Source: Papaver somniferum (lineage: Eukaryota; Streptophyta; Magnoliopsida; Ranunculales; Papaveraceae). From it: 64,000 nt of DNA. This document shows positions 1 through 11,837 of the stretch, piece after piece; within the stretch, counting starts at the first letter, position 1; each line of letters begins with the position of its first letter. The notes under the pieces were generated by a model. It worked only from the letters and a program-made list of their open reading frames with translations. It did not search any database and was not told where the DNA came from. The stretch spans positions 84,299,089 through 84,363,088 of the forward strand of contig NC_039365.1 in NCBI RefSeq assembly GCF_003573695.1. The letters run 5' to 3'. Both the position numbers and the translations under genes were made by a program.

Positions 1-684
1 AATATATCTGGAGTCAAACACAACAATAGGGGTGACAATGAAGGTACCTGAACTATCCACCAGTGGCAGGGTAGGAGTGGGAACAACATGCTGACCAATT
101 TTTTCTTTAATTGTGAAACATGAAACACATGGTGAATTCTTGAACCAACAAGCAACTTCAACTTATAAGCAACAACACCCACTTTGTTTAAGACTTCAAA
201 AGGGCCAAAATATTTTGCATCAAGCTTCATATTAGTTCTGAGAGCCACTGAAGATTGTCTATAAGGTTGTAACTTCAATAAAACCAAGTATCCCTCTGTA
301 AAAGATCTGTCAGTCCTTTTAATATCAGCAAAATGTTTAATTCTGTGTTGGGCTTGAATCAGATCATCCTTGAGTAACTGCAGCATGTGATCTCTTTCCT
401 GAAGATATTCTTGTACAGTTGCAACAAATGCAGTAGCCTGCACTGGAAAAGCCATGTGTGGGGGAATGTAGCCATATAAAGCCTGAAATGGTGTCATCTT
501 CATACTGGTACGGTAATTGGTTTTGAACCACCATTCATCAAGGGACAACCATTTAAACCATTGCTTAGGAGTAACACCAGTCATGCACCTCAAATATTGT
601 TCCAAGCAAGCATTGGTTCTCTCAGTTTGTCCATCTGTTTGTGGATGATATGATGTACTGAGGTTCAATTGAGTGCCCAGAGAT
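1..684 (-). pseudogene. Element G integrase C-terminal region (broken)
   Basis: Translation of the minus strand in pieces gives the end of the integrase core (a target-search block with [21 protein letters not shown]) and then the GPFEV and [13 protein letters not shown] blocks, which in chromoviruses precede the chromodomain. No single frame is open through the region, so it is a pseudogene fragment continuing from the integrase core at 685-1212. It is cut by the window start, so whether a chromodomain follows is unknown. Confidence 0.75.
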
Positions 685-1212
685 TTAAATAAATGTTTCC
701 AAGCTAATAAATACCTTATCCCTGTCAGATACAATGGATCTTGGAAGACCATGAAGTTTGAAGATATGGTGCATGAATTCCTTGGCTACTGAGATAGCAG
801 TGAAAGGGTGACTCAAGGAAATAAAATGACTATATTTAGTAAGCATGTCCACCACTACCAAAATGACAGTCTTCTTGTACGACATAGGCAAACCCTCTAT
901 AAAATCCATAAAAATGTGTTGTCATGCTCTCTCTGGAATTGGAAGTGGTTGTAATAGTCCAGCAGGGGAAAAATGATCAGTCTTATTGCATTGGCAGACA
1001 TCACAGGCAGCAACAAATGTGAAGATATCTTCCTTCATATGAGGCCAGTAGAAATAATCTTTTGCTCTAGTGTAAGTGCCCATCATCCTAGAATGTCCTC
1101 CTACAGCTGAAGTATGCACATAGTGAATGATGGTTTGCCCGATGTTCATGTGAGAACCAATATAGAAGAGTCTAGACTTGAATCTGAGAATGCCATCTTT
1201 GAGTGAGTACAA
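685..1212 (-). pseudogene. Element G integrase: zinc-binding and catalytic core parts
   Basis: Two adjacent minus-strand frames. The first (1212 to 922) has the HHCC zinc-binding region, visible as GGHS, YWPHMKEDI and CDVCQ. The second (909 to 685) has the catalytic core with MDFIEGLP (first Asp) and IVSDRDKVF (second Asp). Integrase joins retrotransposon cDNA to the host chromosome. A frameshift lies between the two at about 910-921 and another just after 685, so no functional protein is possible. Confidence 0.88.
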
Positions 1213-1437
1213 ATTATTGGTAGGAGTGATGAGGAGTTCAGAAATTAATTATTGAGCATGAGAGTCCTCAGTGCAACTTGCAATAATATCTTGGAACCAT
1301 TGTGGCTAAGAAACTGCCATAGCTTGACATGTAGAAGCATCATGAGGAAGCCTAGATAAGGCATCTGCCACTTTGTTTTCCATGCCCTTTTTGTACTTGA
1401 TAACATAATCCAGCCCCATCAATTTCATGAGCCATTT

Positions 1438-1878
1438 CTATTTCAAGACAATAATAAGCCTTTGTTCCATAAGATACTTCAAGCTTTGGTGATCTGTATG
1501 AATAATGAATTGACTATGAGAAAGATAGTGCCTCCATTTTTGGACTGCCATGACAATGGCCAATAATTCCTTCTCATAAGTGGATAAAGCCAATGCTTTG
1601 GGCCCTAAAGCTTTGCTATAAAATGCAATTGGTCTTCCATTTTGCATCAATACTTCCCTAACCCCTGTAGAGCAAGCATCTGTTTCCAGTGTAAATGGTT
1701 GAGAAAAATTTGGAAGAGCCAGAATTGGAGCAGAAATCATTGCTTGTTTCAAAGCAGAAAATGCTTGTAAGGCTAAAGGAGACCACACAAAAGAATCTTT
1801 CTTCAACATATCTGTAAGTGGCTTGCTGAGAACTCCATAACCCTTGACAAATCTTCTGTAATAACTAGTCAAACCCAA
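1438..1878 (-). pseudogene. Element G RNase H domain
   Basis: Frame of 146 codons. It begins with the RT connection block (GLTSYYRRFVKGYG), then the RNase H motifs ETDACSTGV (first acidic residue), YEKELLAIV (Glu) and IIHTDHQSLKYL (Asp). RNase H removes the RNA strand during cDNA synthesis. The 3' part toward the integrase (1213-1437) contains several stops, and the 5' junction to RT (1879-2032) is also out of frame. Confidence 0.88.
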
Positions 1879-2032
1879 AAAAAAAACTCAACTGCTTCAA
1901 TTTAACTGGTTGTGGCCAAGTTTGCATTGCAACAATTTTATCAGGGTCAGCAGCAACTTCTTGTGAAGTAATAAGATGGCCCAAATAATCCAGCTGAGGT
2001 TGAGCAAAACATCATTTTTTCTTGTTGGAAAA

Positions 2033-3279
2033 TTAGGAATGTGCTCTCAAGAGTGATAAGGTTTTTGTTAAGTGTAATACATGTTCCTCCACATATTTAC
2101 AATAAACCAAAATGTCATCAAAAAAGACTAAGATGTACTTCCTTAAGTAAGGTTTAAAGATGGAATTCATGAGAGACTGAAAAGTAGACGGTGCATTTAT
2201 AAGGCCAAAAGGCATAACTTAAACTCATAATGACCCTGATGTGTTCTAAAAGCAGGTTTGAAAATGTTAGATAAATCCATCCTGATTTGATGATAACCAG
2301 AAGTCAGATCAATCTTTGTAAAAATGATTGCTCCATTCAATTCATCTGGTAACTCTTCAATTAGAGGAATAAAAAACTTGTCTTTAATTGTGATATCATT
2401 CAGTTTCCTATAGTCTACACAGAATCTCCAAGAGCCATCTTTTTTCTTAATGAGTAAGATAGGTGAAGCAAAAGTACTATGACTCTCTTGAATCAACCCA
2501 ATATTAAGCATGTCCTGAACCAACTTTTCTACTACTTCCTTTTGGATATAAGTACATCTATATGGTCTCTGAGAAATAGGAGTTGAATTTGGTTTTAAAG
2601 GTATCTTATGGTCTAATGCCCTTGGAGGAGGTAATGATGTTGGCTTAGCAAATACATCAGAAAAAGAATCTAAAAGTGTATTGATCTCAGGTGGAATTGG
2701 TTCCAAAGGCATGGTGGAAATGGATAAAAATTGGCCAATAATAGTGGGAGTATTGGCTTTCAAAAATTTCATAAAGGAACTACCACTTATTAAATTGCAG
2801 GATGGAATGGAAGAAGTACCTTGAAGAGTTATTTGTTTCCCTTGGTGGACAAAATAAACCTTGAGATCAGCTAGATTAAACATCACATCACCCAACTGTT
2901 TCAACCAATCAACTCCCAATACCATGTGACAACCACCTAGAGGAAGGACTCTCAAATCACCATATAACTGATAACCCTGCATACTCCAAATCAAATAAGA
3001 ACACATACCCTTACTTATTGTAGTACCACCATTAGCAACAGTGACTAACATATGGCCTGTGGGTATAATGGGTAACTGCAACTTCTCATCTAGTTGTGAA
3101 TCCACAAATCTATGAGTACTACCAGTGTCTATCAAGACCAAAATATCTTCAGAGTGTAGTATACCTGGTACCCTTATGGTGTTTTGAGTGACAAGGCCTG
3201 TCACAGCATGAAGTGATATCTCCATAGAAGATTCAATAGGTGATGAAGGAGAGGTGGTATCTTCTTCAAGATCCTCCAC
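2033..3279 (-). pseudogene. Element G protease and reverse transcriptase
   Basis: The frame from 3279 down to 2197 (360 codons) contains the aspartic protease active site LIDTGSTHRF and the N-terminal fingers and palm of RT (KKDGSWRFCVDYRKLN, KIDLTSGYHQIRM). A frameshift near 2200-2215 moves the reading into the next frame, which starts [16 protein letters not shown] and carries the catalytic box as FFDD rather than the usual YVDD/FFDD range. Protease matures the polyprotein and RT copies the RNA. Gag upstream is in the same frame, separated only by a TAG stop at 3301-3303 and 21 nt. Confidence 0.9.
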
Positions 3280-3300
3280 AGAAGAAGGAGAGGAAGCTTC

Positions 3301-4245
3301 CTATGCTACCAACATAAACAGTTGTTGTGATTTACAGAAGTTCCCTGGTTTATATAATTCATCACAGTTATAACAGAGCCCTTGATCATGTCTACTCTTC
3401 ATCTGAGCAGGTGTTAATCTCCTAATAGGAGGAATAGAAGTAGTAGCTTTGGTAGGTGTACTTGGGTGAGTTACAAATGGTTTTGTATTGGAGAAGGATG
3501 GATTTGGAATATTAGTAAGCTGAGGCAGAGATGGCTTAGAAGGGGATGGTATATGAGAGAATATAGTAGGTGAAGGTTGAAATGGTTTAGGAAAATTTCG
3601 AAAACGTTTATTCTGAAAATCGACAGAAGCTTGTTGCATTCTAGCAAGATAAAACGCATCAGTGTCTGAAGTAGGTTTAAACATCTGCACTGGATTATGA
3701 ATTTCTTCCTTGAGACCACTAATGAAACTCATTTTAAAATAAGCATCAGAAAGAGATGGATTTCGAGCCTTCATTAACGCTTTTAATGACTCATAACGTT
3801 CATAATATTCTTCAACTGTTGTGAGATGAGACAAATTATTAAAGCTACCCACATAATTATCATAAGCAATATCTTCAAAACGACAACATACATCAGAAGA
3901 AAATTGAAGCCAATCGATAAGAATTTTACCCTCCTGATAGTCTAAAAACCATGAATCTGCTTTACCATCAAAATGAATGGAAGCCAGATCTACTTTGTGA
4001 ACATCTTCTACTGAATTAAGATGAAAATACCTTTCACATTTACGAATCCAGCCTCTAGGATTAGTCCCATCAAATCTAGGAAAATCAATTCTAGGGTGTT
4101 TAGAGAATTTACCAGATTTCAAAATCAATTCAGTATCCTGAGATTGAGATGCTCCAACAGATGAAGCTGTCGGAGTAACTACATTACCACCCTGTTGTTG
4201 ACATAAATGATTAATAGTAGCTAAAGATTCTTTAATAGAAGCCAT
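3301..4245 (-). pseudogene. Element G Gag, ended by an in-frame TAG
   Basis: A 314-codon frame starting with MASIKES at 4245. It has the gypsy Gag capsid region (FPRFDGTNPRGWIRKCERYF, then GKADSWFLDYQ) and a C-terminal knuckle-like block CYNCDELYKPGNFCK. In related Gags the residue before FCK is usually His (PGH), so the Asn here would weaken zinc binding. The following protease frame is in phase with it and only the TAG at 3301-3303 separates them. I read this as a gag-pol fusion broken by a point mutation, although stop readthrough cannot be excluded. Confidence 0.88.
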
Positions 4246-4404
4246 ATCTGTAGAAAGAGAACGAACTCCAGTGGACAGGTCCTTAACCGTATCCTATAAG
4301 TTCTGTAATCGATCTTCTTGAGTCCGTAAAACAATACAACATCCTTCAGTGTTGTAGGTTTATCAACGCCTCCATCCATAACTCCAGGAATCAGGATTGT
4401 AACT

Positions 4405-4416
4405 GGAGGATACCAA
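4405..4416 (-). other. Primer binding site of element G
   Basis: Directly inside the LTR end, the minus strand reads TTGGTATCCTCC. It matches the first eight bases of the usual plant tRNA-Met primer site TGGTATCAGAGC and then diverges. The position next to the LTR supports the call; the imperfect match fits a decayed copy. Confidence 0.55.
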
Positions 4417-4417
4417 T

Positions 4418-4702
4418 TGTCATGAACTGAATTCCAGATTCACCAACTTTCAGTGCCTTCTCTTCCTCAGACAAGGAATGAGCCTTAATAAATTTCAATT
4501 ATTGGTTGAATGGTTTTCTCTCACAACCAATACGAGAAGATAAACCAAAGAAAGGCTGAATCGGCCGATGGGTGCAAACATCAAACAAAGTAACCTAAAA
4601 CAGGATAAGAGAAATACATTCCCACAATGGGCTTAACAAAGAAAAAGTCTAATAAGGTTGTCATGGCCCAGCCAGCTAAAGAGAAACACTAGGTACATGA
4701 CA
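4418..4702 (-). repeat. 5' LTR of element G (about 285 bp)
   Basis: The segment is bounded by a TGTCATG at one end and CATGACA at the other, that is TG...CA ends with a 7-bp inverted terminal repeat, and lies directly outside the primer binding site. The second LTR is outside the window, so the outer border rests on the terminal repeat alone. Confidence 0.6.
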
Positions 4703-5728
4703 ATTGAATGAACATTTGACAAGAAAATATTGATGAAAGAAAGGATGAGCTTTTGTTTACAAAGATTAAGTCTATTATATGTCATTGTGCAAATAGTAAC
4801 GAAAGATAGAATGAATCTTTGTTTATTCCTCAGTATTGATCTTCCCTGATCCATATTTTTTATGTGTATATTGTGTGGCTCCGTAAGTTCTCTTATGCTG
4901 AGCATTTCCGATTAAATTAATCATTGATTCTCTTGTGGTTAACTTAATTGAGTATTTTGGATACAAATTCATATTCTTATGTGATTTATGTTGTCCAAAA
5001 AAATCCTTCTTTTCTTGTGAAAGTAAGGTCGCTCTTGTTGTTCTTTCGGGAATGAAATTTTATGGGGGAGAGTTCTTAATTGAACTTCTGCTTAAATTCC
5101 AAATCTTTATGGGGAGTGCGGCTGTGGAATAGTACAAGGGTTATCTTGTATCTTTATAAACTCCTTGATGAATGCATTTAGCTTCGGCTATATGATTGCA
5201 TCTAAAAAGTTGATATGTGCTTGATTTTGGTCATGAAGTGTCTCTATGGAAATTTCATTAGGATCCCACTAGTTTTCATACCTTTGCCAATTTTATTGAC
5301 AAAAAAGGGGGAGAATTAATGTGTAGTTTGTACTACAAATACATATGATTTTCGGTTAATTATGTAAGGGGGAGTGGTTTCCATGTGAGATGGAGTATTG
5401 ACTAAGTGGGAGTGATACATATCACCATAGTATTGTTGTCAAAGTTGTGATACAATTGAACTTTGATGATGTGTAATAATACTATGACACTGTGTAACAA
5501 TGATCGAATACTTTTGTTTTCTCATTGTTATGGCTACGGATTTTCAGTAACGATGATGTTGAACTTACAACCTTTGGAATCATTGGAGTACTTGGAAGTT
5601 ACGAATATTTCGAGTAATTTTGAAGAACCAAGAGGATCATTCATGTGGAAGAGAAGCTGTAAAGTTTATTTATTTTATATTCCATATGTATTGATATTTT
5701 TGTCACTAAAATTGACAAAGAAGGAAAT
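4703..5728 (+). other. 3' internal region of an A-family copia-like element (non-coding)
   Basis: No supportable gene. The stretch holds two purine tracts: AAAAAAGGGGGAG at about 5305 and AAAGAAGGAAA just before the LTR at 5729, the latter in the position of a polypurine tract. The 360 bp next to the LTR resemble, in inverse orientation, 62870-63216. This is the part of a plant copia-like (SIRE-type) element between the end of pol and the 3' LTR. The rest of the element was cut by element G. Confidence 0.65.
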
Positions 5729-7928
5729 TTTTAGAGCACTGCTCGGTCGAACTCGCAAGCGTTGCTATCTCAATCTTGTTTGTCAAGTTTAGTTGCCAAA
5801 ACTATAAGTCTTGATTTCTAGTCTACTAATAGTTATGTCTCGGACTAGGATAAAAAGTGTAGCTGAGCTCTAGACTCCACGGCGTTCATCATACAAAGAC
5901 GAAGAACTACTCAAGGAACTGGTGGAACTTCATCGACTAAAAGGTATGTGGAGACTTGAACTTATCTATCACTCAAAAGTCTATCTACTCTATCTCCTCT
6001 CTTGAGACAAAAGTCGTATTACTATATAGACTTCGATTATACACATTTTCTATTCCGAGCCGAGTTTATCTCACTTATCTATTTCTCGAAATATATGTTG
6101 GTAAGCTTTTGCCTTGGCCAAGTTCGTTTTGACGAAAAATAGTTTGTAAACAACATGTATATAACGTCCTCTAAGAATGTTTCAATGATTGAAATGAGTG
6201 TTTAGAATATATAACCTTGAATGGATATAAACATTGTATGTGAAATCATACTTTTGTAAGTCCATAATCCGTGAACCAAAGTACGCATACTTAGTCCGGG
6301 TACTTAAGTATGCGTACTGGTATGCATACTTGAGTGGGTTATTTTATGAAAACGGTTTATTTGTGAACTTAAACTTATATAAACTAAGGAATGCATATTT
6401 GCAAACCGTGGCTATAAATTTCATGAGTCGATTCGAGTGAATCAAAATTATTTTTGTTTCGATTGTGTCTTGTATACTTCTATGAGATCTAAGCAATTGA
6501 AAAACTCTCTAACTAGTTCATTTGAGTCATTTGAACTAGTTGTGGTAAAGAAAAATATGGTTGATATGAAAGTGCTCATATCAAGCTAAGTCCGACTAAG
6601 TGTACACGTTTATGTACGGTTACACAAACCTTAAAGAACGTGTATTTCATTTGTGTATAACAAGAAAAGTCCGATCTAACGGTTGAAAGATATTAGCTTG
6701 AATCTAATCTGGTTTTTATCTGACGGTGAATATTGAATGCTTAGTTACCAACGTAGCATTGATTGCAAACCTGATTTGAAGACTATATGAAGGAGAACTC
6801 TAGAAACTGGGAAACCTAATCCCCACATCCCCTGTGTGATACTAGTTGTATAAGCTAGAGCCGATTCTCCTTTAACCTTAGATTTCTATCGAGACCCTGT
6901 AGGTTAACGACTTGAAGACTTCATTGGGATTGTGAAGCCAGACCCAACTATTTTCTCTGTAGTTGCGTGATCTGATATTGTTGTTTCTATCGTATTTGAA
7001 TACAATCGTAAGATTGGCTTGAGATCAATTTCTCCGATAGGCAAGATAGAAAAGTAGTCACAAACACCTTCGTCTCATCGTTTGTGGTTCCACAATATCT
7101 AGTTTCGCCATCACATGATTTAGATTATTATGAGGTGATTGATAATTCTAGGCTATTCTTCGGGAATATAAGTCCAGGTTAACGATTGGTTCATGTTCAC
7201 CTTTATTATCAAAATACGGAACAAAACTCGTAGTATTTCTGTAGGAGACAAATATATCTATTTTTGTAGACTTTTCTGTGCGATACAGATTTGTTTATTA
7301 AAGTCTTCGACTTTGGGTCGTAGCAACTCTTGGTTGTGGGTGAGATCAGATAAGGGAATCAAGTGCGTAGTATCCTGCTGGGATCAGAGACGTAAGGAGC
7401 GCAAATGTACCTTGGATCAGTGTGAGATTGATTGGGGTTCAACTACAGTCCAGACCGAAGTTAGTTTTTAGTAGGCTAGTGTCTGTAGCGGCTTAATACA
7501 GTGTGTGTTCAATATAGACTAGGACCCGGGGTTTTGCTGCATTTGCGGTTTCCTCGTTAACAAAACTACTGGTGACTGTGTTATTTCTTTTCTGCATTAT
7601 ATTTTTTTATATAACTTAAATATCACAGGTTGTGCGTTGAATCGATCAATTGGTAAATCCAACCTTTGGTTGTTGATTGAAATTGACTGATACTTGAACA
7701 TTGATCTTTGGTACCGTTCAAGTTAATTTCTCTTGTGTTCAATTAGACTCGCAGATTTCTATTTGCTTGAGTAAGTATTGAATCGAGAAATTGAGATATT
7801 CTTTGATATACTTTTTATAAGATTGAGCCTGACTGTCTAGTTGATCCTCTTCAAAGTATATTGGAGTTTGTCTATACAGATTTCCAAGCAAAATATTGGG
7901 TGTGGTTGTTAGACCCCCACCCCCTTCA
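5729..7928 (+). repeat. A-family 3' LTR (about 2.2 kb)
   Basis: It starts with a degenerate form of the family start (TTTTAGAGCACTGCTCGG against TGTTAGAGCACTGCTCGG at 9202) and ends with GGGTGTGGTTGTTAGACCCCC...TTCA, as does the copy at 9202-11566. It is about 85-90% similar to that copy by eye throughout. A purine tract lies just upstream and internal sequence lies on its left, so it is a 3' LTR. The left terminal TG has mutated to TT. Confidence 0.85.
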
Positions 7929-8529
7929 TAAGTGATAAGAACATATTGTAAAAGTACAATACCGAGAAATCCGGAAAGAGAAGGATTACCGGAGTAAGAC
8001 AAATACAAGTATGAATAAGATCCGATTAAATCGGAGGAAGAATGGTTTTTCTCGGAAGTAAATCTCAACCATTTAATTTCTTTTTCTTCTTTAGAAAAAT
8101 ATGCTCCCAAAATATGAGTGATTTGCTCAAATCTCTTGTAACTAGTGATGAGGATCTGTTGTCAAAGAAATCACTGATTAAGATTCCGTCGTCGGGTAAT
8201 TTGTTGATGAATATTTCGTCATTGAAGAGCATCACTATCGATCTTAAAACCCAACCCAAGAACCAAGAAACGCCATTAAAGCGAATATAAACCTCAAAAT
8301 AGTAAATAAAACCACCAAAATGGCGTAGATAAGCAGAAAACATAATAAAAACTAAAGTAAAACTACTAACTAACCTAGAAAGCAAGAAATAGCCAAGAAA
8401 TATGCTCAGATCCGATCCAAAAAAGGACCAGATCTGAGCAAAGAAGGGTTGTTGTTGATGGTTTCGTTGAAGAAGAAGAAGGAGTAAGAGAGAGGAGAAA
8501 GGGTGTTTATTAACACTCAAGACTAATCA
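7929..8529. other. Unidentified stretch with a small ORF and an inverted repeat
   Basis: I do not recognise this segment, which lies between the end of an A LTR and an H-type LTR remnant. A plus-strand frame starting at 8114 (MSDLLKSLVTSDEDLLSKK, 58 codons) has reasonable amino acid composition but no known motif. A 9-bp inverted repeat (GCTCAGATC at 8404, GATCTGAGC at 8431) and TC-rich sequence on the minus strand near 8470 resemble a gene 5' leader. It could be a captured gene fragment or the end of an unrecognised LTR. Confidence 0.3.
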
Positions 8530-9201
8530 ATGATCCAGAACTACAAGTGATTTAGTGAATATAATTATCTTAGAAGTGTCTATGAGAGATGTAACAAAAG
8601 CGAACATAGTCATGTAGATTAATTTGTATACTTTTGAACGTGTTTGGTTTGGAAACCTCTGATAGTTCATGAAGTCATGACACAAGGGTTTGCAATCCGT
8701 ATTTGCATACCTTGGCAGTTCGCGAAGGGTTCGCAAACCGGGTTTGAAAACCTTGGTAGTTCGCGAAAGTGAAATGATAGGGGTATGTAAATCGGGTATG
8801 AGAACCTACCTTATCCTCGAACTCAGATGTAAAGGGTTCACAAACCGGGTTTGCATACCAATAAAATTCTCGGAATTCACACTGACTTTGGTAAAACATA
8901 CAAGTATGTATACCTACCGCCAAGTAGTTCTTTTTCTTTCATAATTAATTCGAAATATCCCAATGGCCATAGATAGTGTGTACTGTTGCTTGGGCAACCA
9001 AATTATCAACTTGAATTAAAAATATTTTGTGAACAATAAATTTTCTAACTAAGTTTTATAAGGATCTGTGAACATCCATTGCTCGAATCATATTTCGAGA
9101 GTTTAACCAAGACAAGCTTGAACTTTAAAATTTTTCTTTGCAATATTAAATCTACTAGAGTCATACGACATAGTCTCATAAGATAGAATGGTAAATGTCG
9201 T
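8530..9201 (-). repeat. Remnant of an H-type LTR
   Basis: The part at 9040-9200 matches 62490-62640 in the same orientation (shared blocks such as AAATCTACTAGA and GATAGAATGGTAA), which lies inside a recognisable LTR on the minus strand. Around 8690-8860 there are several spaced copies of a motif built from GTTCGC and AACCGGGTTTGCATACC, the same kind of sub-repeat seen in the U3 of A and B LTRs. It is interrupted at 9202 by an A LTR. Confidence 0.5.
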
Positions 9202-11566
9202 TGTTAGAGCACTGCTCGGTCGAACTCGCATGCGTTGCTATCTGAAGCATGTTTGTCAATGTTAGTGATCAAAACTATAAGTCTTGATTTCAAGTATACT
9301 TATAGCTAAGTATCGGACTAGGATAGAAAGTGTAGTTGAGCTCAAGACTCCATGGCGATCATCATACAAAGACGAAGAACTACTCATGGAACTTGTGGAA
9401 CTTCATAGACTAAAAGGTATGTGGAGACTTGAACTTATCTATCACTAAAAAGTCTATCTATTCTATCTCCTATCTTGAGACAAAAGTCGTATTGCTATAT
9501 AGACTTTGATTATACACATTTGCTATTTCGAGCCGAGTTTATCTCGTGTATCTATTTCTCGAAATATGTGTTGGTAAGCTTTCGCTTTGGACAAGTTCAT
9601 CTTTACTAATGACGAAAGTCATATTAAGTTTCAATTACTTGAAAATGGATTTGACGAAAAATGGTTTGTGAATAACAATCATATAAAGTCCTCTAAGAAT
9701 ATTTCAATGATTGAAATGAGAGTTTAGAATATATAACCTTTGGAAGGATATAAACATTGTGTGGTAACACATATGTGTGTAAGTCCTTATTCCTTGAACC
9801 AAAGTATGCGTACTTTGCTTCTTAGGAAAACCGGAAATAAAGTCCACGTACCAGTACGCACACCATCTGAAGTTCACGTCCCGTGAAAATCTGCTGGAGT
9901 TTGTGAACTGAAAACAAACTCATTCCGGGTACTTAAGTCCGCGTACCAGTATGCGTACTTAAGTTGGTTATCTTCTAAAAACGATTATTTGTGAACTTAA
10001 ACTATATAAACTAAGGAGTGCATATTTGCAAACCGTGGCTATAAAGTTCATGAATTGATTCAAGTGAATCAAATAGTTTTTGCTTCAGTTGTGTCTTGTA
10101 TACTTCTATAAGATCTAAGCAGTTGAGCAACTCTCTAACCAGTTCATTTGAGTCACTTGAACTAGTTGTGGTAAAGAAAAATATGGTTGATATGGAAGTG
10201 CTCATATGGTTAACTACTGTTGAACCAACTAAGTGTACATTTTTGGGTATGTTTACACAAACCTAAATAAACGTGCATTTCATTTGTGTGTAACAAGCTA
10301 AGTTCGATCTAACGGTTGAAATATATTAGCTCGAATCAAATCAGTTTTTCATCTAACGGTGAATATTGAATGCTTTGTTACCAAGGTAACTTAGATTGCA
10401 AACCCTAATTTGAAACTCTATATAAAGGAGAACTCTAGCAACTGGGAAACATAATCCCCACACCTTCTGTGTGATACTAGTTGTATTAGCTAGAGTCGAT
10501 TCTCCTTTAACCTTAGGTTTCTTCTCGAGACCCTGTAGGTTAACGACTTGAAGACTTCATTGGTATTGTGAAGCCATACCCAACTATTTTCTTTGTAGTT
10601 GCGTGATTTGATCTTGCTGTTTCTATCGTATTTGAGTACAATCATAAGATTAGATTGAGATTGATTTCTCCGATAGGCAAGATATAAAAGAAGTCACAAA
10701 CACCTTCATCTCATCGTTTGTGATTCCGCAATATCTTTTGTCGCTATTCGATTAATATTATTGTGAGGTGATTGATAATACTAGGCTGTTCTTCGGGAAT
10801 ATAAGTCCGGGTTATCAATTGGTTCCTGTTCACCTTGATTTATCAAAAGACGGAATAAAAACTCGTAGGTATTTCTGTGGGAGACAGATTTATCTATTAC
10901 CGTAGACTATTCTGTGTGATACAGATTTGTTTATTAAAGTTTTCGACTTTGGGTCGTAGTAACTCTTAGTTGTGGGTGAGATCAGCTAAGGGAATCAAGT
11001 GCGTAGTATCCTGCTGGGATCAAAGACATAAGGACAACAACTTTACCTTGGATCAGTGTGAGATTGATTGGGGCTCAACTAAAATCCAGATCGAAGTTAG
11101 TTTGTAGTAGGCTAGTGTCTGTAGCGGCTTAATACAGTGTGTGTTCAATCTGGACTAGGTTCCAGGGTTTTTCTACATTTGCGGCTTCCTCGTTAACAAA
11201 ACTTCTAGTGTATGTGTTATTTCTTTTCCACATTATATTTTGTTATATAATTGAAATATCACAGGTTGTGTGTTGAATCAATCGATTGGGAAATCCAACC
11301 TTTGGTTGTTGATTGAAATTGATTGATCCTTGAACATTGGTCTTTGGTACTGTTCAAGTAGTTTCTCTTGTATTCAATTAGACTCGCAGATTTCTATTTG
11401 CTTGAGTAAGTATTGAATCGAGAAAGTGAGATATAACTCTTTGATATATATTTATTAAGATTGAGTCTGTCTGTCTAGTTGATTCTCTTAAAAAGTATAT
11501 TGTAGTTTGTCCATACAGATTTCTAAGCAATATATTGGGTGTGGTTGTTAGACCCCCGCTTTTTCA
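9202..11566 (+). repeat. A-family 5' LTR (2365 bp)
   Basis: Starts TGTTAGAGCACTGCTCGG and ends GCTTTTTCA, directly followed by a perfect primer binding site, so this is a 5' LTR in plus orientation. Its length is identical to the solo LTR at 51314-53678 and it aligns along its whole length with 5729-7928 and, inverted, with 59791-62229. A TATA box lies about 1.1 kb before its end. No matching 3' LTR in the same orientation follows, because the internal part is cut off at about 11837. Confidence 0.9.
10419..10426 (+). promoter_or_regulatory. TATA box of the A-family LTR
   Basis: TATATAAA followed by GGAGAACTCTAG. The same box and context occur at the same relative place in the A copies at 52534 and, inverted, near 60930, which supports a conserved LTR promoter. 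Confidence 0.6.
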
Positions 11567-11568
11567 AT

Positions 11569-11580
11569 TGGTATCAGAGC
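11569..11580 (+). other. Primer binding site of the A element (tRNA-Met type)
   Basis: TGGTATCAGAGC, a perfect form of the common plant retrotransposon site complementary to the 3' end of initiator tRNA-Met, two bases after the LTR end. Confidence 0.9.
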
Positions 11581-11633
11581 AGGCAAACACGTTTAAAGAC
11601 CTTATAAGTCTATGTTTGTAGCGATATGACTCT

Positions 11634-11837
11634 ATGGACAAGAGCACTATCTCTGATAAACGCATCACCATAAATAAAAATTATGTCTCGACTGTATCTA
11701 TTAAAGAGAAAGATTTTTCAATCTCAAATATAGACGAACCGAGTGTTTTGACGAGACAGACAAACACTGACATGTGCTATTCCGATTACCCTTCAAAAGA
11801 GTCTATCTCACGATGGCTCAAACCCTTCGATACCTAA
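11634..11837 (+). CDS. Short ORF at the start of an A element (not the usual Gag)
   Basis: A 67-codon ORF beginning MDKSTISDKRITINKNY. The leader from the LTR end to this ATG is nearly identical to that of the minus-strand A element at 59724-59790, whose ORF starts at the same ATG. After ATGGACA the two diverge completely: the other copy encodes a UBN2-type Gag, and this one an unrelated polar protein rich in Ser, Thr, Asp and Lys, with a DMCYSDYPS block. No known domain is seen. It ends at a TAA at 11835-11837, beyond which the sequence changes to element D territory, so it may be truncated. Confidence 0.45.
   Translation: MDKSTISDKRITINKNYVSTVSIKEKDFSISNIDEPSVLTRQTNTDMCYSDYPSKESISRWLKPFDT

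Larger units (their letters stand above)
1..4702 (-). mobile_element. Element G: Ty3/gypsy LTR retrotransposon, chromovirus-like, truncated by the window edge
   Basis: Read on the minus strand the order is LTR, primer binding site, gag, protease, reverse transcriptase, RNase H, integrase, the Ty3/gypsy order. The integrase C-terminal part carries the [13 protein letters not shown] block typical of chromoviruses, but the region where a chromodomain would lie and the 3' LTR are beyond position 1. Every domain is in a separate reading frame or carries stops, so the copy is inactive. Only one end is in the window, so no target site duplication can be checked. It abuts the 3' internal part of an A-family copia-like element at 4703, and probably inserted into it. 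Confidence 0.9.

Noticed and set aside
8065..8520. 151-codon minus-strand frame
   Set aside because: Starts in TC-rich leader-like sequence that gives Leu runs; no motif and no support from copies.
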